Positions 1 through 11,282 of a stretch of DNA of 64,000 nucleotides are shown here, one piece after another. The position numbers were made by a program, and so were the translations under genes. Position 1 is the first letter of the stretch. Each line of letters opens with the position of its first letter. Origin of the DNA: Piliocolobus tephrosceles (lineage: Eukaryota; Chordata; Mammalia; Primates; Cercopithecidae); the NCBI RefSeq assembly GCF_002776525.5, contig NC_045452.1, positions 27,499,636 through 27,563,635 of the forward strand, given 5' to 3'. The notes beneath the pieces were generated by a model. That model saw nothing but the letters and a program-made list of their open reading frames with translations. It was not told the DNA's origin and ran no database searches.

Positions 1-81
1 TTACTCTGTTTGGGGGTTTTTGTTTTTTTTTAGTTTTACGAGACAGAAGCTCAGATCACTGATTTTCAACCTTCTTCTTTT
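1..81 (-). mobile_element. L1 LINE fragment, left part
   Basis: This is antisense to an old L1 ORF2/3' region. It continues after the AluY at 82-386 into 387-1110, so it is one L1 copy split by a later Alu. It is cut by the window edge. Nothing in it suggests retained coding capacity. Confidence 0.55.
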
Positions 82-386
82 CTTTTTTTTTTTTTTTTTT
101 TTTTTGAGACGGAGTCTCGCTCTGTTACTCAGGCTGGAGTGCAGTGGTGCGATCTTGGCTCATTGCAAGCTCCGCCTCCCGGGTTCACGCCATTCTCCCG
201 CCTCAGCCTCCCGAGTAGCTGGGACTACAGGTGCCCGCCAACATGCCCGGCTCATTTTTTGTATTTTTAGTAGAGACGGGGTTTCACCGTGTTAGCCAGG
301 ATGGTCTCGATCTCCTGACCTCGTGATCCACCTGCCTCGGCCTCTCAAAGTGCTGGGATTACAGGCATGAGCCACCGCGCCCGGCC
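82..386 (-). mobile_element. AluY, full length, antisense
   Basis: It reads on the + strand as a T-tract, then GAGACGGAGTCTCGCTCTG, and ends in CGCGCCCGGCC. The GCAAGCTCCGCCTCCCGGG block is the AluY-type diagnostic state. It sits inside an L1 fragment. Confidence 0.95.
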
Positions 387-1110
387 AATATTTTCTAATA
401 CATGCATTTGAAGCTAAAAATCTCCACTAAAGCACTTGTTAGCCACTTCCCACAAGTTTCAATGTTTATTTTAATTATCACTCAGTTCAAGGTATTTCCT
501 AATTTCCACTGCGATTTCTTCTCTGACCCACAGGTTATTGAGAAGTATGTTGCTTAATTTCCAAACACTTGGGGATTCTCCAATTATCTTTCTGTTATTA
601 ATTTCTTATTTAATTGCACTATGGTCAGAGAATCACACTCTTATGTGATTTCAGCCCTTTGAAATCTGTTGAGACTTGCTCTAGGCCCGGCATATGGCCT
701 ATTTTGGTAAATGTTCCATGGTTCCATTGTTCCTCTCCCACCCGGGCACCATTGATAGGCATTGTAGCATTTACTCCTTTATTTTTACCTTGCGTAGCTA
801 ACATTTTTGTATATTCAGCCAATATTTCCCGTTTTCTGTGTTTTTCATTCCTTCCTGCAGTTTGAGGATTCCACTGGGGATCCCTTTCCTTCAGCCCAAA
901 GAACTTGCGCTGGGATTTCCTGGAGGTGGAGCTGCTGGTGATGAATTTTCTTAGCTTTTGTTTGGGGACATTTTTGTTTATGCTTCATTTCTGAAGAATA
1001 TCTCCTCCAAAAGGTTGGCCAGTTTGTTTGGGTTTTTTCTTTCAGCAATTTAAAGATGTTATTCTGTCATCTTCTGGATTCCAAAAATGTGAAATGTTTC
1101 ACCAATTTGC
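387..1110 (-). mobile_element. L1 LINE fragment (L1M/L1P type), right part
   Basis: The + strand reads as the complement of L1 ORF2 (region around TTTGGTAAATGTTCCATGG at 703-721). A further piece follows with the TTTCTTTCAGCAATTTAAAG signature of old mammalian L1s near 1040. It is heavily diverged and the right boundary is approximate. Confidence 0.65.
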
Positions 1111-1480
1111 ATGTCACTCTTGGGTGCTGTGCCGCCTTCCATATGTCATTCCAATTTTAGGATACGTGCTGCCCAAACAAGCACACAGCACCGTTTGTAA
1201 AGCATTTACACATGCCCTTAAAAATACCTTTCTTTCCAGTTTCTCTGTTCGGTCCCTCCCCTTGATGAGGAGCAGAAGGGAGAGGCCACACACCCTCTGC
1301 TTGTTTTCTTGGTGCGGGTTTCCAAAAGGTCCTAAAAAAAATAATACCCTCTTCCCTCACCCAGGTTCTGAGCAAGCTGAGAAGCACCGCGGGGAGAGGC
1401 AGGTGCAGCTCTGCCCCTTTCATCGTGAACACAGGGCCCCAAGTTGAGAGTGGAAGTGACATCTGGAACAAGGACAGCAG

Positions 1481-1672
1481 CTCCCATTTAATGAGAGCCT
1501 GTCCCGTGCCCGACACCACAATGGGCACATCCCACACTTTTTCTCACTCCACCCAGAGCCCCGTCCTCTGAGGCAACAGCTCCACTGGACAGGCAGGGGA
1601 CCAAAGTTCTACGAATTAAGCAACATTCTCGTAGCAGCCAGGTCAGGATTCAAATCCAAGTCAATCTCAACC
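1481..1672 (+). mobile_element. MIR-type SINE
   Basis: Matches the general MIR pattern: an opening about sites of low allele count, a middle with gapped AGGCAACAG, and an end with AGGTCAGGATTCAAATCCAAG (about 1640-1660). It is old and diverged. The stretch 1111-1480 before it shows nothing I recognise. Confidence 0.5.
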
Positions 1673-1679
1673 GAGCAAG

Positions 1680-1691
1680 TTTTTTTGTTTG

Positions 1692-1722
<31 letters not shown>

Positions 1723-2008
1723 TGGGGAGACAGAGTCTTACTCTCTCCCCTAGGCTGGAGCACAGTGGTGTGATCTTGGTTCACTGCAACCTCTGCCTCC
1801 CGGGTTCAAGCGATTCTCCTGCTTCAGCCCCACTGAGTAGCTGGGATTACAGGCGTGCACCACCACGTCCACCTAATTTTTGTATTTCTAGTAGAGACAG
1901 GGTTTCACCATGTTGGCCAGGCTGGTCTCGAACTCCTGACCTTGTGATCCACCCTTGTCAGCCTCCCAAAGTGCTAGGGTTACAGGTGTGAGCCACTGTG
2001 CCCAGCCT
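1680..2008 (-). mobile_element. AluS with flanking target-site duplication
   Basis: Antisense Alu with a (TTTTG)n-like tail. The flanking duplication CGAGCAAG is present at 1672-1679 and 2009-2016, fixing both insertion ends. The GCAACCTCTGCCTCCCGGG state fits AluS. Confidence 0.95.
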
Positions 2009-2089
2009 CGAGCAAGGTTTTAAAAATGGAATGGGTTTCCGGTTCCCAAGTACCTTGTGGGGAACCAAGGTAGGCTCCCCACATGGCAG

Positions 2090-2418
2090 CCTTATTAAAG
2101 ATTTGATCTTTATTTATATGAAATAATAGTATCAAACCACTCTCCCCCTTGCTCGCAATATCTTAGCTATGTTGGCCCCTTTTCCGTTTCTAAGACACTG
2201 TAAACTCTTTCCCACACTGGAGTCATCTGTGCTTTTCCTTTGGCTGAGATGCTTGTCCTTGCCTTGTTCATCGGCCAGGTCCCACTCCTGCAGGTCTCAG
2301 TGTAAATGCTCCTGTTACAATTGTCCATCTCCACCCCTCCCCAATTTAAATCAGGTCCTCTTGATAACCTTTTATCATTCCTGTTCATTTGTTTTCTTTC
2401 TAGAACTTACCATATTTT
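2090..2418 (+). mobile_element. L2 LINE 3' region, left part
   Basis: Pyrimidine-rich sequence resembling the L2 3' end (TGCAGGTCTCAGTGTAAATG near 2290, then TTCTAGAACTTAC). It continues after the Alu at 2420-2726 to about 2850, where the L2-type phrase CACCTGGCACTGAGTACTTA occurs (about 2826-2845). Confidence 0.5.
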
Positions 2419-2419
2419 A

Positions 2420-2726
2420 TTTATTTATTTAATATTTTTTGAGACGGAGTTTTGCTCTTTTTGCCCAGGCTGGAGAGCAATGACCCGCCCTCACCTCACC
2501 GAAATCTCCGCCTCACAGGTTCGAGCGATTCTCCTGCCGCAGCCTCCCGAGTAGCTGGGATTACAGGAGCCTGCCACCATGCCTGGCTAATTTTTTGTGT
2601 GTTTTTAGTAGAGACGGGGTTTCGCCATGTTGACCAGGCTGGTCTTGAACTCCTGACTTCAGGTGATCCACCTGCCTCAGCCTCCCAAAGTGCTGAGATT
2701 ACAGGTGTGAGCCACCATGCCAGGCC
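2420..2726 (-). mobile_element. AluS inserted in L2
   Basis: Antisense Alu with an ATTT-repeat tail (TTTATTTATTTA) and the end GCCACCATGCCAGGCC. It splits an L2 copy in two. Confidence 0.93.
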
Positions 2727-2850
2727 TATACTTTGTAATCATATAATGCATCTCGTTATTTTTGTAACCTGTGTTGCTTCCTTTACAAGGCACAGGCACA
2801 TCTGTTTTGTTCCCAGCCACGTGGGCACCTGGCACTGAGTACTTACTTGT
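2727..2850 (+). mobile_element. L2 LINE 3' region, right part
   Basis: Continuation of the L2 fragment after the Alu. From 2850 to 3377 the sequence is apparently single-copy; I see no gene or repeat there. Confidence 0.4.
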
Positions 2851-3377
2851 CCGTGCTGATTGGCGTCCTCCCCCAGCCCCCATCTTCTTTTCAGAATTTT
2901 CCTCTTTCTGCTCTGAGAGGGGCTAAGCCAGCTGTGGCTCCCTTCTATCCTGATTCCAGTAGAGACAAGCTGGGGAAGTTTCTGGGAGCTGTGCGGGTGA
3001 GCAGAGTTGGAGACCTGGCATGGCTGTACTGGCTGGGTCACTGCAGGGTGACTGGTGGCTCAGCTTGATAACACGTTTATTTGAGTTATCTTTGGCAAAG
3101 GTTACCAGGCTCCAGGATGGGAGAAATGCCCCTTCCGTGACACGCCCACCTCGCTCTAAAGTGAGACGAGGGAGGGAGGATGCGGCCACCAGGTAATGAA
3201 GTCTAGAGGTTACTAGAGTTGAGGGATTGATGTGTTGGGTAGGGGCTGGGTCTCATTTCTGAGAAGCTCAGGACAAAACCCTGTTCATGTTAGAGTGCTT
3301 TAGTCAAACTCTGTCCTGTGGTGTTTGGGTGAAGTCCTGTCATCACAACTGGTTTTGGTTCCTTCAGAGTAAGAATT

Positions 3378-3709
3378 ATTTGTATTTTATTTATTTATTA
3401 TTTATTTATATTATTTATTTATTTATTTGAAATGGAGTCTCACTCTGTCACCCAGGCTGGAGTACGGTGGCGCGATCTCAGCTCACTGTGAACTCTACCT
3501 CCCAGGTTCAACCGATTCTCCTAGCTCAGCCTCCCGAGTAGCTGAGATCACAGGCATGTGCCACCACACCCAGTTAATTTTTGTATTTTTAGTAGAGACG
3601 GGTTTTGCCATGTTGGCCAGGCTGGTCTCGAACTCCTGACCTCAGGTGATCCGCCTGTCTTGGCCTCCCAAAGTGCTGGGATTACAGGTGTGAGCCACTG
3701 CGCCCGGCC
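3378..3709 (-). mobile_element. AluS with long TTTA tail
   Basis: The antisense tail has become a TTTA/TTAT microsatellite (3378-3428). The body runs from AATGGAGTCTCACTCTG to GCGCCCGGCC. Confidence 0.93.
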
Positions 3710-3714
3710 TGTTT

Positions 3715-3830
3715 TTTAAAATTTTCTATTTGACAAATGAGGAAATGGAGGCCCAGGCCTGGCTGCACTAAGAGAGCTCTGGATCCTGACCCAGGTCTGG
3801 GTGAAGCTCAGGCCTCTTGACTTAGGGTGT
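3715..3830 (+). mobile_element. MIR-like fragment
   Basis: Contains TTTGACAAATGAGGAAATGG (3729-3748), a recognisable MIR central core, then a degraded right half. Confidence 0.5.
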
Positions 3831-3908
3831 AAACAGGGGAAAAAACAAGCCAAACCAAAAAAATGCATAATCACTAATGGCGTTGAAAACAATTACTTAA
3901 GATTTTGA

Positions 3909-4215
3909 GGCCAGGTGCGGTGACTCACGCTTGTAATCTCAGCACTTTGGGAGGCCGAGGCGGGCAGATCATGAGATCAGAAGATGGAGACCATCCTGGC
4001 TAATACAGTGAAACCCTGTCTCTACTAAAAACACACGAAAAATTAGCTGGGCCTGTTGGCACGTGCCTGTAGTCCCAGATACTTGGGAGGCTGAAGCAGG
4101 AGAATTGCTTGACCCCAGTGGGTGGAGGTTACAGTGGGCCGAGATTGTGCCACTGCACTCCAGCCTGGGCGACAGAGCGAGAGTCCATCTCAAAAAAAAA
4201 AAAAAAAAAAAAAAA
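3909..4215 (+). mobile_element. AluY, sense
   Basis: Runs from GGCCAGGTGCGG to a 24-base A-tail. It has the GAGACCATCCTGGCTAA block typical of AluY. Confidence 0.95.
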
Positions 4216-4796
4216 CCATTTTGAAATGTAAAGCTGTAAAACCCTGTACAGCCCCAGGCTTGCTGACAGGCAGAGGTCAAGGCCACGTCTGTGCTGTGTT
4301 TTTCCACTGCCGTGGGCTCTCCTGCCACGGCTCATTTATCTGCAGCACAAGGGCCACGTGGATTTCAACGCAAGGGGGTGGCACTGGTCTTTGCTTATGC
4401 TGGTGGGTGTCACCCTGGAATTCCTTTCCTGGGACTGCATAAAACAAACCCCCAAACCTCTAATGAAATGGGGTATAACAAATCAATGAAGGTTCTGCAG
4501 AGAGGCGGATGATCGCGTCTGTAAAATATTTCCAGAAACCCTGGCAGTTCCTGATGCACGTGATGGGAACACTGCCTTCGTGGGTGACTGTCCCTTTGTC
4601 TCACCAGAATGAACCTCCGAGTGCGCCGGGAGCCACTTGAGGAAGATGAGAAGGTAAAAAGCTCACTTCAGCAAAACAGATTTGTGGCAATCATGTTGTG
4701 GCAGTAATTACAGTGTATGGCAGGAGATACACACTCAGCAAAAATAAATACAAATACAAATAACTCATGCGGTGGCATCCTTCACTCTGGTGCTGG
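4216..4796. other. Single-copy intergenic stretch with one exon-like segment
   Basis: No repeat is recognised. At 4608-4653 there is a 46-base segment bounded by a pyrimidine tract plus AG and by AAG|GTAAAA. I treat it as a candidate only; see the findings. Confidence 0.4.
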
Positions 4797-5130
4797 TTTT
4801 TATTTATTTATTTATTTTAAATTTATTTTTATTTTTATTATTTTTGAGACGGAGTCTCGCTCTGTCTCTCAGGCTGGAGTGCAGTGGCACGATCTCCGCT
4901 CACTGCAAGCTCCGCCGCCTCCCGGGTTCACGCCATTCTCCTGCCTCAGCCTCCCTAGAAGCTGTGGCTACAGGTGCCCGCCACCAAGCCCGGCTAACTT
5001 TTTTGTATTTTTAGTAGAGACAGGGTTTCACTGTGTTCGCCAGGATGGTCTCAATCTCCTGACCTCGTGATCCGCCCACCTCAGCCTCCCAAAGTGCTGG
5101 GATTACAGGCGTGAGCCACCGCCCCTGGCC
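4797..5130 (-). mobile_element. AluY, antisense, with TTTA-rich tail
   Basis: The tail (4797-4846) is TTTA/TTTT-rich. The body has a small CCG insertion in the GCTCCGCCGCCTCCC box and ends at CCGCCCCTGGCC. It is immediately followed by another Alu in the same orientation. Confidence 0.95.
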
Positions 5131-5420
5131 TTTATTTTTTTAATTTGTATTTTTTAGACAGAGTCTCATTGTGTCACCTAGGCTGGTCTCAGCTCACTGC
5201 AACCTCCACCTCCCAGGTTCAAGCGATTCTCCTCCTGCCTCAGCCTCTTCAGTAGCTGGGTACAGGCATGCACCACCACACCCAGCTAATTTTTGTATTT
5301 TTAGTAGAGTCGCAGTTTCACCATGTTGGTCAGGCTGGTCTTGAACCCCTGACCTCGTGATCCACCTGCCTCAGTCTCCCAAAGTGCTGGGATTACAGGT
5401 GTGAGCCACCAGGCCAGGCC
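5131..5420 (-). mobile_element. AluS, antisense, with internal deletion
   Basis: It directly abuts the preceding Alu. About 20 bases are missing from the start of the right arm: GGCTGG is followed at once by TCTCAGCTCACTGC. It ends AGGCCAGGCC. Confidence 0.93.
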
Positions 5421-5569
5421 TTTTCTTTCTTTTTTTTTCTTTTGTGATGCTAGTATAGCTGTTAGAGGCACACTGAATAAAATTCCCAACATCTGCTTAG
5501 GGAGAGGCAACATGTGTCCTTTGGAAATGGCTCCAAGCCCATAACCTATCAAAGCAGGGAGGAGATAAA

Positions 5570-5715
5570 CCTGAGCTCAGGCAGCCACTGGCTAGATAGC
5601 CACATGGGTTTGGACAGGTCACTTCACCTCTCTGCAACTATTTCCTGGTGGATAAAGTGGAACTAATAAAATCTGCCTCACACCATGGTTATTATGTGAA
5701 TTAGAGAAACCACGT
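5570..5715 (-). mobile_element. MIR-type SINE, antisense
   Basis: Reads as the complement of MIR: TTGGACAGGTCACTTCACCT near 5610, then a GGATAAAGTGGAACTAATAA block. Confidence 0.55.
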
Positions 5716-5761
5716 GACAGTCCCCCACCTGGCACTAGGTAGGGGCTTTGAAAATGCAAGC

Positions 5762-6093
5762 TGGGGCCAGGCGCGGTGGCTCATGCCTGTCATCCCAGCT
5801 CTTCGGAAGGCTGGGGTGGGTGGATCACAAGGTCAGGAGTTCGAGACCAGCCTGGCCAACATGGTGAAACCCCGTCTCTACCAACAATACAAAAATTAGC
5901 TGAGTGTGGTGGCGCGTGCTTGTAATCCCAGCTACTTGGGAGGCTGAGGCAGGAGAATCGCTTGAACCCAGGAGGTGGAGGTTGCAGTAAGCTGAGATCA
6001 TGCCACTGCACTCCAGCCTGGGTGACAAAGCAAGACTGGAAAAAAAAAAAAAAAAAAAAAAAAAAAGGAAGAAGGAAGGAAAGGAAAGGAAGG
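5762..6093 (+). mobile_element. AluS with A-tail and GGAA microsatellite
   Basis: Sense Alu with the target-site duplication AAATGCAAGC at 5752-5761 and 6094-6103. The 3' tail has grown into a (GGAA)n-type tract (6067-6093). Confidence 0.96.
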
Positions 6094-6103
6094 AAATGCA
6101 AGC

Positions 6104-6983
6104 CAGCTATCTGTGTGTGCAATCACAACCATTGCTATAATTTACTATGCTGTCTCCATTTTAACTATGGGTGTGGGTCTGCACCATAATTTCTACCGAG
6201 AACCTCCTAGCTTCTGGGCAAGAGGCGAGCAAATGACACCTTAGGGAGGTTAAGGGACTTGGCCAAGGTCACAAAGCTGGTAAGAAGCTGAGCTGGAATT
6301 AAAAGACAGAGTTTCTTTTTCTTTCTTTTCTCCCTTACTTCCTCCCTTGCTCTGTCCTTTCCTCACTCACTTTCTTCCCTCCCTTCCTTCCTTGTTTAAA
6401 TACCTCCCCAAAGTGTTCATGAGGTCAGCTTTTTGAAGGGCCACCTTTCAAGGTAGCAGTTGTCACTTACATAAACCATTATTGTAAAGGCTGTCCTCTG
6501 CCCACCCCCTGCCATCACCCCCTCTCTCCCCAGAAGTCGGGGGCCACGCAGATATTCTGGGGAAGCCCCCGAGGCCACTGTCAGGCAGCCCACAGTAGCT
6601 TGGCTAGCCAGGAAGGTGTGACCTCACAGCAGTCCTCTCACGAATTATCTCCTATCTCCTTCCCGTCCACGCACTGTTAATCTCACCGCATATCCCCACC
6701 ACCTCTGAAGGCTCTGCCGGGAAAATTAAGCCATATGGGCTACTTAGTAGCTGCAGGGAGAAGCGTGGCCCCGAGGAGCTGGAGGATGATGTATGGCCTT
6801 GTTGACTTTGCTTTGTCCTTACCCTTGCTCGCCAGTTGTCCGTATTAAGCTGTGAACTAGGCGGTGGGATGTGAACGTGGTGAGGGCCTCACATCCCTCC
6901 ATTGGCTCCTCCAGCAGCACGTGTCAGCAGCCCAGGGCTGTCATGAGCCGTACTTCAATAGATACACCTGAGGTTTCCATTTT
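6104..6983. other. Mostly single-copy intergenic DNA with a MIR scrap and a pyrimidine tract
   Basis: A MIR core (ACTTGGCCAAGGTCACAAAG) lies at about 6259-6278. A CT-rich tract runs from 6313 to 6394. The rest shows no recognised gene or repeat. Confidence 0.5.
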
Positions 6984-6995
6984 AAAAATGTTTTC

Positions 6996-7315
6996 GAACA
7001 GGTGCGGTGGCTCATGCCTGTCATCCTAGTACTTTGGGAGGCCGAGGCGGGTGGATCACTTGAGGTCGGGAGTTAGAAACCAGCCTGGCCAACATGGCGA
7101 AACCCCGTCTCTACTAAAAATACGAAAAAATTAGCCAGGCGTGGTGGTGGGAGCCTGTAATCCCAGCTGCTTGGGAGGCTGAGGCAGGAGAATAGGTTGA
7201 ACTCGGGAGGTGGAGGTTGCAGTGAGCCAAGATCACGCCATTGCGCTCCAGCCTGGGCGACAGAGCAAGACTCCATCTCAAAAATAAATAAATAAATAGA
7301 TTAATTAAATTAAAT
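6996..7315 (+). mobile_element. AluS with AAAT/TTAA tail
   Basis: The target-site duplication AAAAATGTTTTC is present at 6984-6995 and 7316-7327. The tail is AATA/TTAA-rich rather than pure A. Confidence 0.96.
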
Positions 7316-7327
7316 AAAAATGTTTTC

Positions 7328-7632
7328 AAGAGAGGAAGCGGGGATGAAGCGGGAGAACGTGCTTGCGGTGTCCAAGGAAATGGTGCTGGCGGCTGGAAGA
7401 AGAGGGGAGAGGTGAGCTGAGCCACCACCCCAGGGAGGTGCAATCAACCAAGCGGGCCATCCAACAAATGCGGATCCTGTATCAGGACCCGAGACCCCCA
7501 CGTGGGCCGGGTGGAGCATCAGACAGGTGACAGCTATAATCACGACTGGAGATTAAGAGAGGCGCACACATCATCTCTTTCAGCATCACAAGAACCCCAG
7601 AGGCGGCCCAGCTGAGGGGAGCAGTATTGATA
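7328..7632. other. Short single-copy stretch between Alus
   Basis: Purine-rich at its left end. A possible MIR remnant lies at about 7550-7600. No gene is seen. Confidence 0.35.
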
Positions 7633-7645
7633 AGAATGGGGTTCA

Positions 7646-7956
7646 GCTGGGTGCGGTGACTCACACCTGTAATCCCAGCACTTTGGGAGGCCGAGGCGGG
7701 TGGATCACCTGAGGTCAGGAGTTCGAGACCAGCCTGACTAACATGGAGAAACCCCATCTCTACTAAAAATACAAAAAATCAGCCAGGCGTGGTGGTGCAT
7801 GCCTGTAATTCCAGCTATTCAGGAGGCTGAGGCAGGAGAATCGCTTGAATCCGGAAGATGGAGGTTGTGGTGAGCCGAGATCATGCCATTGCACTCCAGC
7901 CTGGGCAACAAGAGGGAAACTCTGTCTCAAAAAAAAAAAAAAAAAAAAAAAGAGAG
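7646..7956 (+). mobile_element. AluS, sense
   Basis: The 13-base target-site duplication AGAATGGGGTTCA at 7633-7645 and 7957-7969 fixes the ends. The tail is poly-A followed by AGAG. Confidence 0.96.
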
Positions 7957-7969
7957 AGAATGGGGTTCA

Positions 7970-8829
7970 CCGCATCAGAGGAGGGATGCACAAGCCCAAG
8001 TGGACCAGGACAAACGAGTGAGTCTGGGAGTTGCAAAGATCACCAAGACCCCGGGACAAACAGACAAAATGAGCAGAGGAAACTGCAGATTGGTTTACCC
8101 TCTGGGGGTGCCGAGGGATACTGTGGTCTCCTAGACAGCCAGGGAGGGAGGGAGCCAGCCCTGCTCTCAGTTGCCCTGGCAACGCAGCCAGCCTTGGTTC
8201 AGGGAATTAGAATGAAAAAGCTGCATGCAAATGAGGTAAATTGCAATTGGGAGGAAGAGCAAACACTTGGTCTGTCCTTGAGGCCGCACTGGGGAGGAGT
8301 CCAGGAGGTATTTGTGCAGCAAAGAACAAGGCCACGAAAAGAACTTGCATTGTGTAAAAGCCTACACCGAGCCCAGGGTGCCCAGGGGTCCCTTGGGTCC
8401 TGGTGGATCCCCCGCTTAACGCTGGTCGTGGTCAGATGTCTGGTGAACGTCTGGAGTCCCACGGCTGCCCCTGACCGGTATAATGCCTGCTGCAGAGACC
8501 CGCGGGAGCAGGATCAGCTGTCAGCACTACTAGAATTATCTCCTCCTTACAGATGAGAAAGCAGAGGTTTGGAAAGAGTGCACAACGCACCCAAGCTCAC
8601 ACAGCTGGTGACAAATTCAAAAATCAGTTTCCAGACCCCTCAACCATTCACTCACTAAGAACCCCAGGGGCTGGGCATCGGCCCTCATACCAAGAACAGT
8701 TCTCTAAAGATGAACCAACCCCCTATATTCTGACAAGTATTCTGCTACCCACCTAGTCACTCCAAACTGAAACCCACCAATGCAGCCCTGCCCACGTGTA
8801 TCTTTAATGACTTCCTAAAACATGAGGGA
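7970..8829. other. Single-copy intergenic stretch with a MIR remnant
   Basis: Moderately GC-rich. A MIR core (TTACAGATGAGAAAGCAGAG, about 8548-8567) is followed by CTCACACAGCTGGTGAC. Open frames here have no family resemblance I can name. Confidence 0.4.
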
Positions 8830-8955
8830 GGGCTGGGGACCATGATGCACACCTGTAAACCCAGCACTGTGGGAGGCGAAGGCAGGAGGATCAATGGAGC
8901 ACAGCCTGGGCAACATAGCAAGACCCCATCTCTATAAATAAATAAATAATAAAGT
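8830..8955 (+). mobile_element. FLAM-like free left Alu monomer
   Basis: Only a left Alu arm is present (GGCTGGGGACCATGATGCAC to CCCATCTCTATAAATAAATA). An AAAT tail follows directly, with no right arm. It is diverged, as expected of a fossil monomer. Confidence 0.75.
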
Positions 8956-9032
8956 AGAAATAAAATGTGAGGGGACAACCAAGGAGCATTGGACTTTGAG
9001 GAAAGCCTCTACATTCAAGGTGAAAGTAAACA

Positions 9033-9321
9033 GCTGGGTGCAGTGGCTCACACCTGTAATCGCAGCACTTTGGCAGGCTGTGGTGGGGAGACTGCTTGAG
9101 CCCTAGAGTTCAAGACCAGCCTGGGCAACATGGTGAAACCCTGTCTCTTCAAAAAATAAAAAAATTAGCCGGGCATGTTGGCATGTGCCGGTAGTCTCAG
9201 CTGCTTGTGAGGCTGTGGTGGGAGGATCACATGAGCCTGGGAGGTTGAGGCTGTGACGAGCTGTGATTGTACCACTGCACTCCAGGCTGGGTGACAGAGT
9301 GAGACCCACACATAAAAAAAC
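9033..9321 (+). mobile_element. AluJ, sense
   Basis: Diverged dimer with AluJ-type states (CAAGACCAGCCTGGGCAACA, TGAGCCTGGGAGGTTGAGG). It ends in a short degraded A-rich tail. Confidence 0.92.
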
Positions 9322-10690
9322 AGAAGAAACAAACAGAAGAAAAATCCCTAAAGTAACAGAGAATTAAGGAAATTAGTGAGAACTTCAAAAACAACCACCA
9401 CAAAGACCTCTAATCAGGATCCTTAGATTGGAGAAGATGTTGTATTCATAAACCAAGAACAGACTACTCTGAGAAAGGAACATTCTGAAAACAGGAGAGA
9501 GATCGTGTCTTCAGTGATCAGCAGAGCAAGAAATAAAGGAATAAGTATATTGCAAAAAAAGAAGGAGGCACAACAAGAGGATAAGAAAAGGTGCGGGGAA
9601 ACGGAAACTCCCAGCAGAGGAAGGCGCAGGAGCCGGGATTTCTGGACAGTGCCTGAGGTCCCTGGTAACTGAGTGGCCAGTCCTGCAGCAGCCGCTCACC
9701 TGCCCCACCCCCACGCCACCCCTGCCGGAGTAGTGCCCAATCTGTCCTTTCCCCATGGGTCAAGAGGCAAGTTGTCTACTGTTCCTCTGGCTAACCCTAC
9801 CTTGAAAGTGATTCCTTATCCCCCAGAGCAGGCAATGGAAAAAGAGAAGCATTGTGCTCTGGTCGGAAACCTGCATTCCCTTCTATGGGGGCAGGGGAGA
9901 CGGGGGTTTGCGGGGGGTGCCAGTGTTTATTTTCCTAACTGACAGATAGCCCGGGATTATGACCTAACTTCAAACCACCCAAGCAAGAATGTGCTTCTAT
10001 TGTTTTGTCTGCAGAAGCCACCTTAGTGTGTAGTGCAGGGTTGACCCTGGAAAATAGAAGTCATGGAAACTAAGACGTGATGAGGGACTGGGCTGATAAA
10101 TAGCTCGGAGCCGGGCAGGTGCCAGCTAATCACTGCTGCAGAGAAGCAACAGCTCTGATTCCCCTAAGTTAGCCCAAACTGGAGGAATGCTGACAGTACT
10201 ATCTGCCTGGCCTGGGAGGGGGACACCAGGTCACTGGGATAAAGACAGGCAGGGCTGGGCAGTCAAAATCCTACAACACAGCCCCCAAGTGCAGAGAACT
10301 CTAGAGGCCACGCCTGCAGATGCAAACAGGATGGAGCCACGCTGGCGGACCAAGATGCCTTCCTGTGACCCTGAGACCCTGAAACCAGAAGGATTGTCTT
10401 AGATTCCCAAAAGGCAGCTGCTTCTCAAAGGGTTACTACTGTCATCCGCCCTTGGTCAAGGGCATCCTTGGTGAGGGTGGGCATTTGAAGAAGCAGTCAC
10501 ATTTTGTGTATTTGTGTTTGTATTTCTCATCCTTATGTCGCAAAGCATCCACTGAGCTGGAAGTGAAAAAACAGAGTCACAGAGACTTCGGTAAAATTCC
10601 TGCTTCTGCCACATGCTGGCTGTGTGATCCAGGATCAGTCCCTGAGGCTTGCTGAGCTCCAGTTTCCTTGTTTGCAAATGGGGGAAGTTA
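9322..10690. other. Single-copy intergenic stretch, MIR at right end
   Basis: About 1.4 kb without an Alu. An antisense MIR remnant lies at about 10570-10690 (CTGGCTGTGTGATCCAGGAT, then CCAGTTTCCTTGTTTGCAAA). I see no splice-bounded coding segment. Confidence 0.45.
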
Positions 10691-10691
10691 C

Positions 10692-10996
10692 TTTTTTTTT
10701 TTTTTTTTTTTTTTTGAGACGGAGTCTCGCTCTGTCACCCAGGCTGGAGGGCAGTGGCCAGATCTCAGCTCACTGCAAGCTCCGCCTCCCGGGTTCACGC
10801 CATTCTCCTGCCTCAGCCTCCTGGGTAGCTGGGACTATGGGCACCGCCACCTCGCCCAGCTAGTTTTTTGTATTTTTTAGTAGAGACGGGGTTTCACCAT
10901 GTTAGCCAGGATGATCTCGATCTCCTGACCTCGTGATCCGCCCGTCTCGGCCTCCCAAAGTGCTGGGATTACAGGCTTGAGCCACCGCGCCCGGCC
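10692..10996 (-). mobile_element. AluY (AluYR-like), nested in the tail of an older Alu
   Basis: Antisense young Alu. Its right-arm box reads GCCAGATCTCAGCTC on the + strand, which is the AluYR CCGGCC state with one CpG-type decay. It abuts the AluS at 10997-11282, and the pair is flanked by GGAAGTTA/GGAAGTAA, so it appears to have landed in the older element's tail. Confidence 0.93.
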
Positions 10997-11282
10997 CTTT
11001 TTTTTTTTTTTTTTTTTTAAGACAATCTTGCTGTGTCGCCCAGGCTGGAGTGCAGTGGTGCGATCTCAGCTCACTGCAACCTTCGCCTCCCGGGTTCAAG
11101 CCTCCCAAGTAGCTGGGACTACAGCTGCGTGCCACCATGCCCAGCTAATTTTTGTATGTTTAGTGGAGATGGGGTTTTGCCATGTTGGCCAGGCTGGTCT
11201 CGAACTCCTGACATCAGATGATCTGCCTGCTTCAGCCTCCCAAAGTGCTGGGATTACAGGCGCGAGCCACCACGACTGGCCG
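10997..11282 (-). mobile_element. AluS, antisense, with short internal deletion
   Basis: Begins with a T-tract directly after the previous Alu. It lacks the usual GCGATTCTCCTGCCTCA segment: GGTTCAAG is followed at once by CCTCCCAAGTAGC. Confidence 0.93.

Noticed and set aside
20..295. Many 60-130 residue open frames with the pattern SRLECSGAISAHCNLRLPGS or SPASASRVAGTTG
   Set aside because: These are translations of antisense Alus, seen at almost every Alu in the window. They have no independent support as genes.
3909..4000. Pol III A/B box-like words that could suggest tRNA or 7SL genes
   Set aside because: They are the Alu internal promoter; no cloverleaf-forming tRNA or full 7SL sequence was found.
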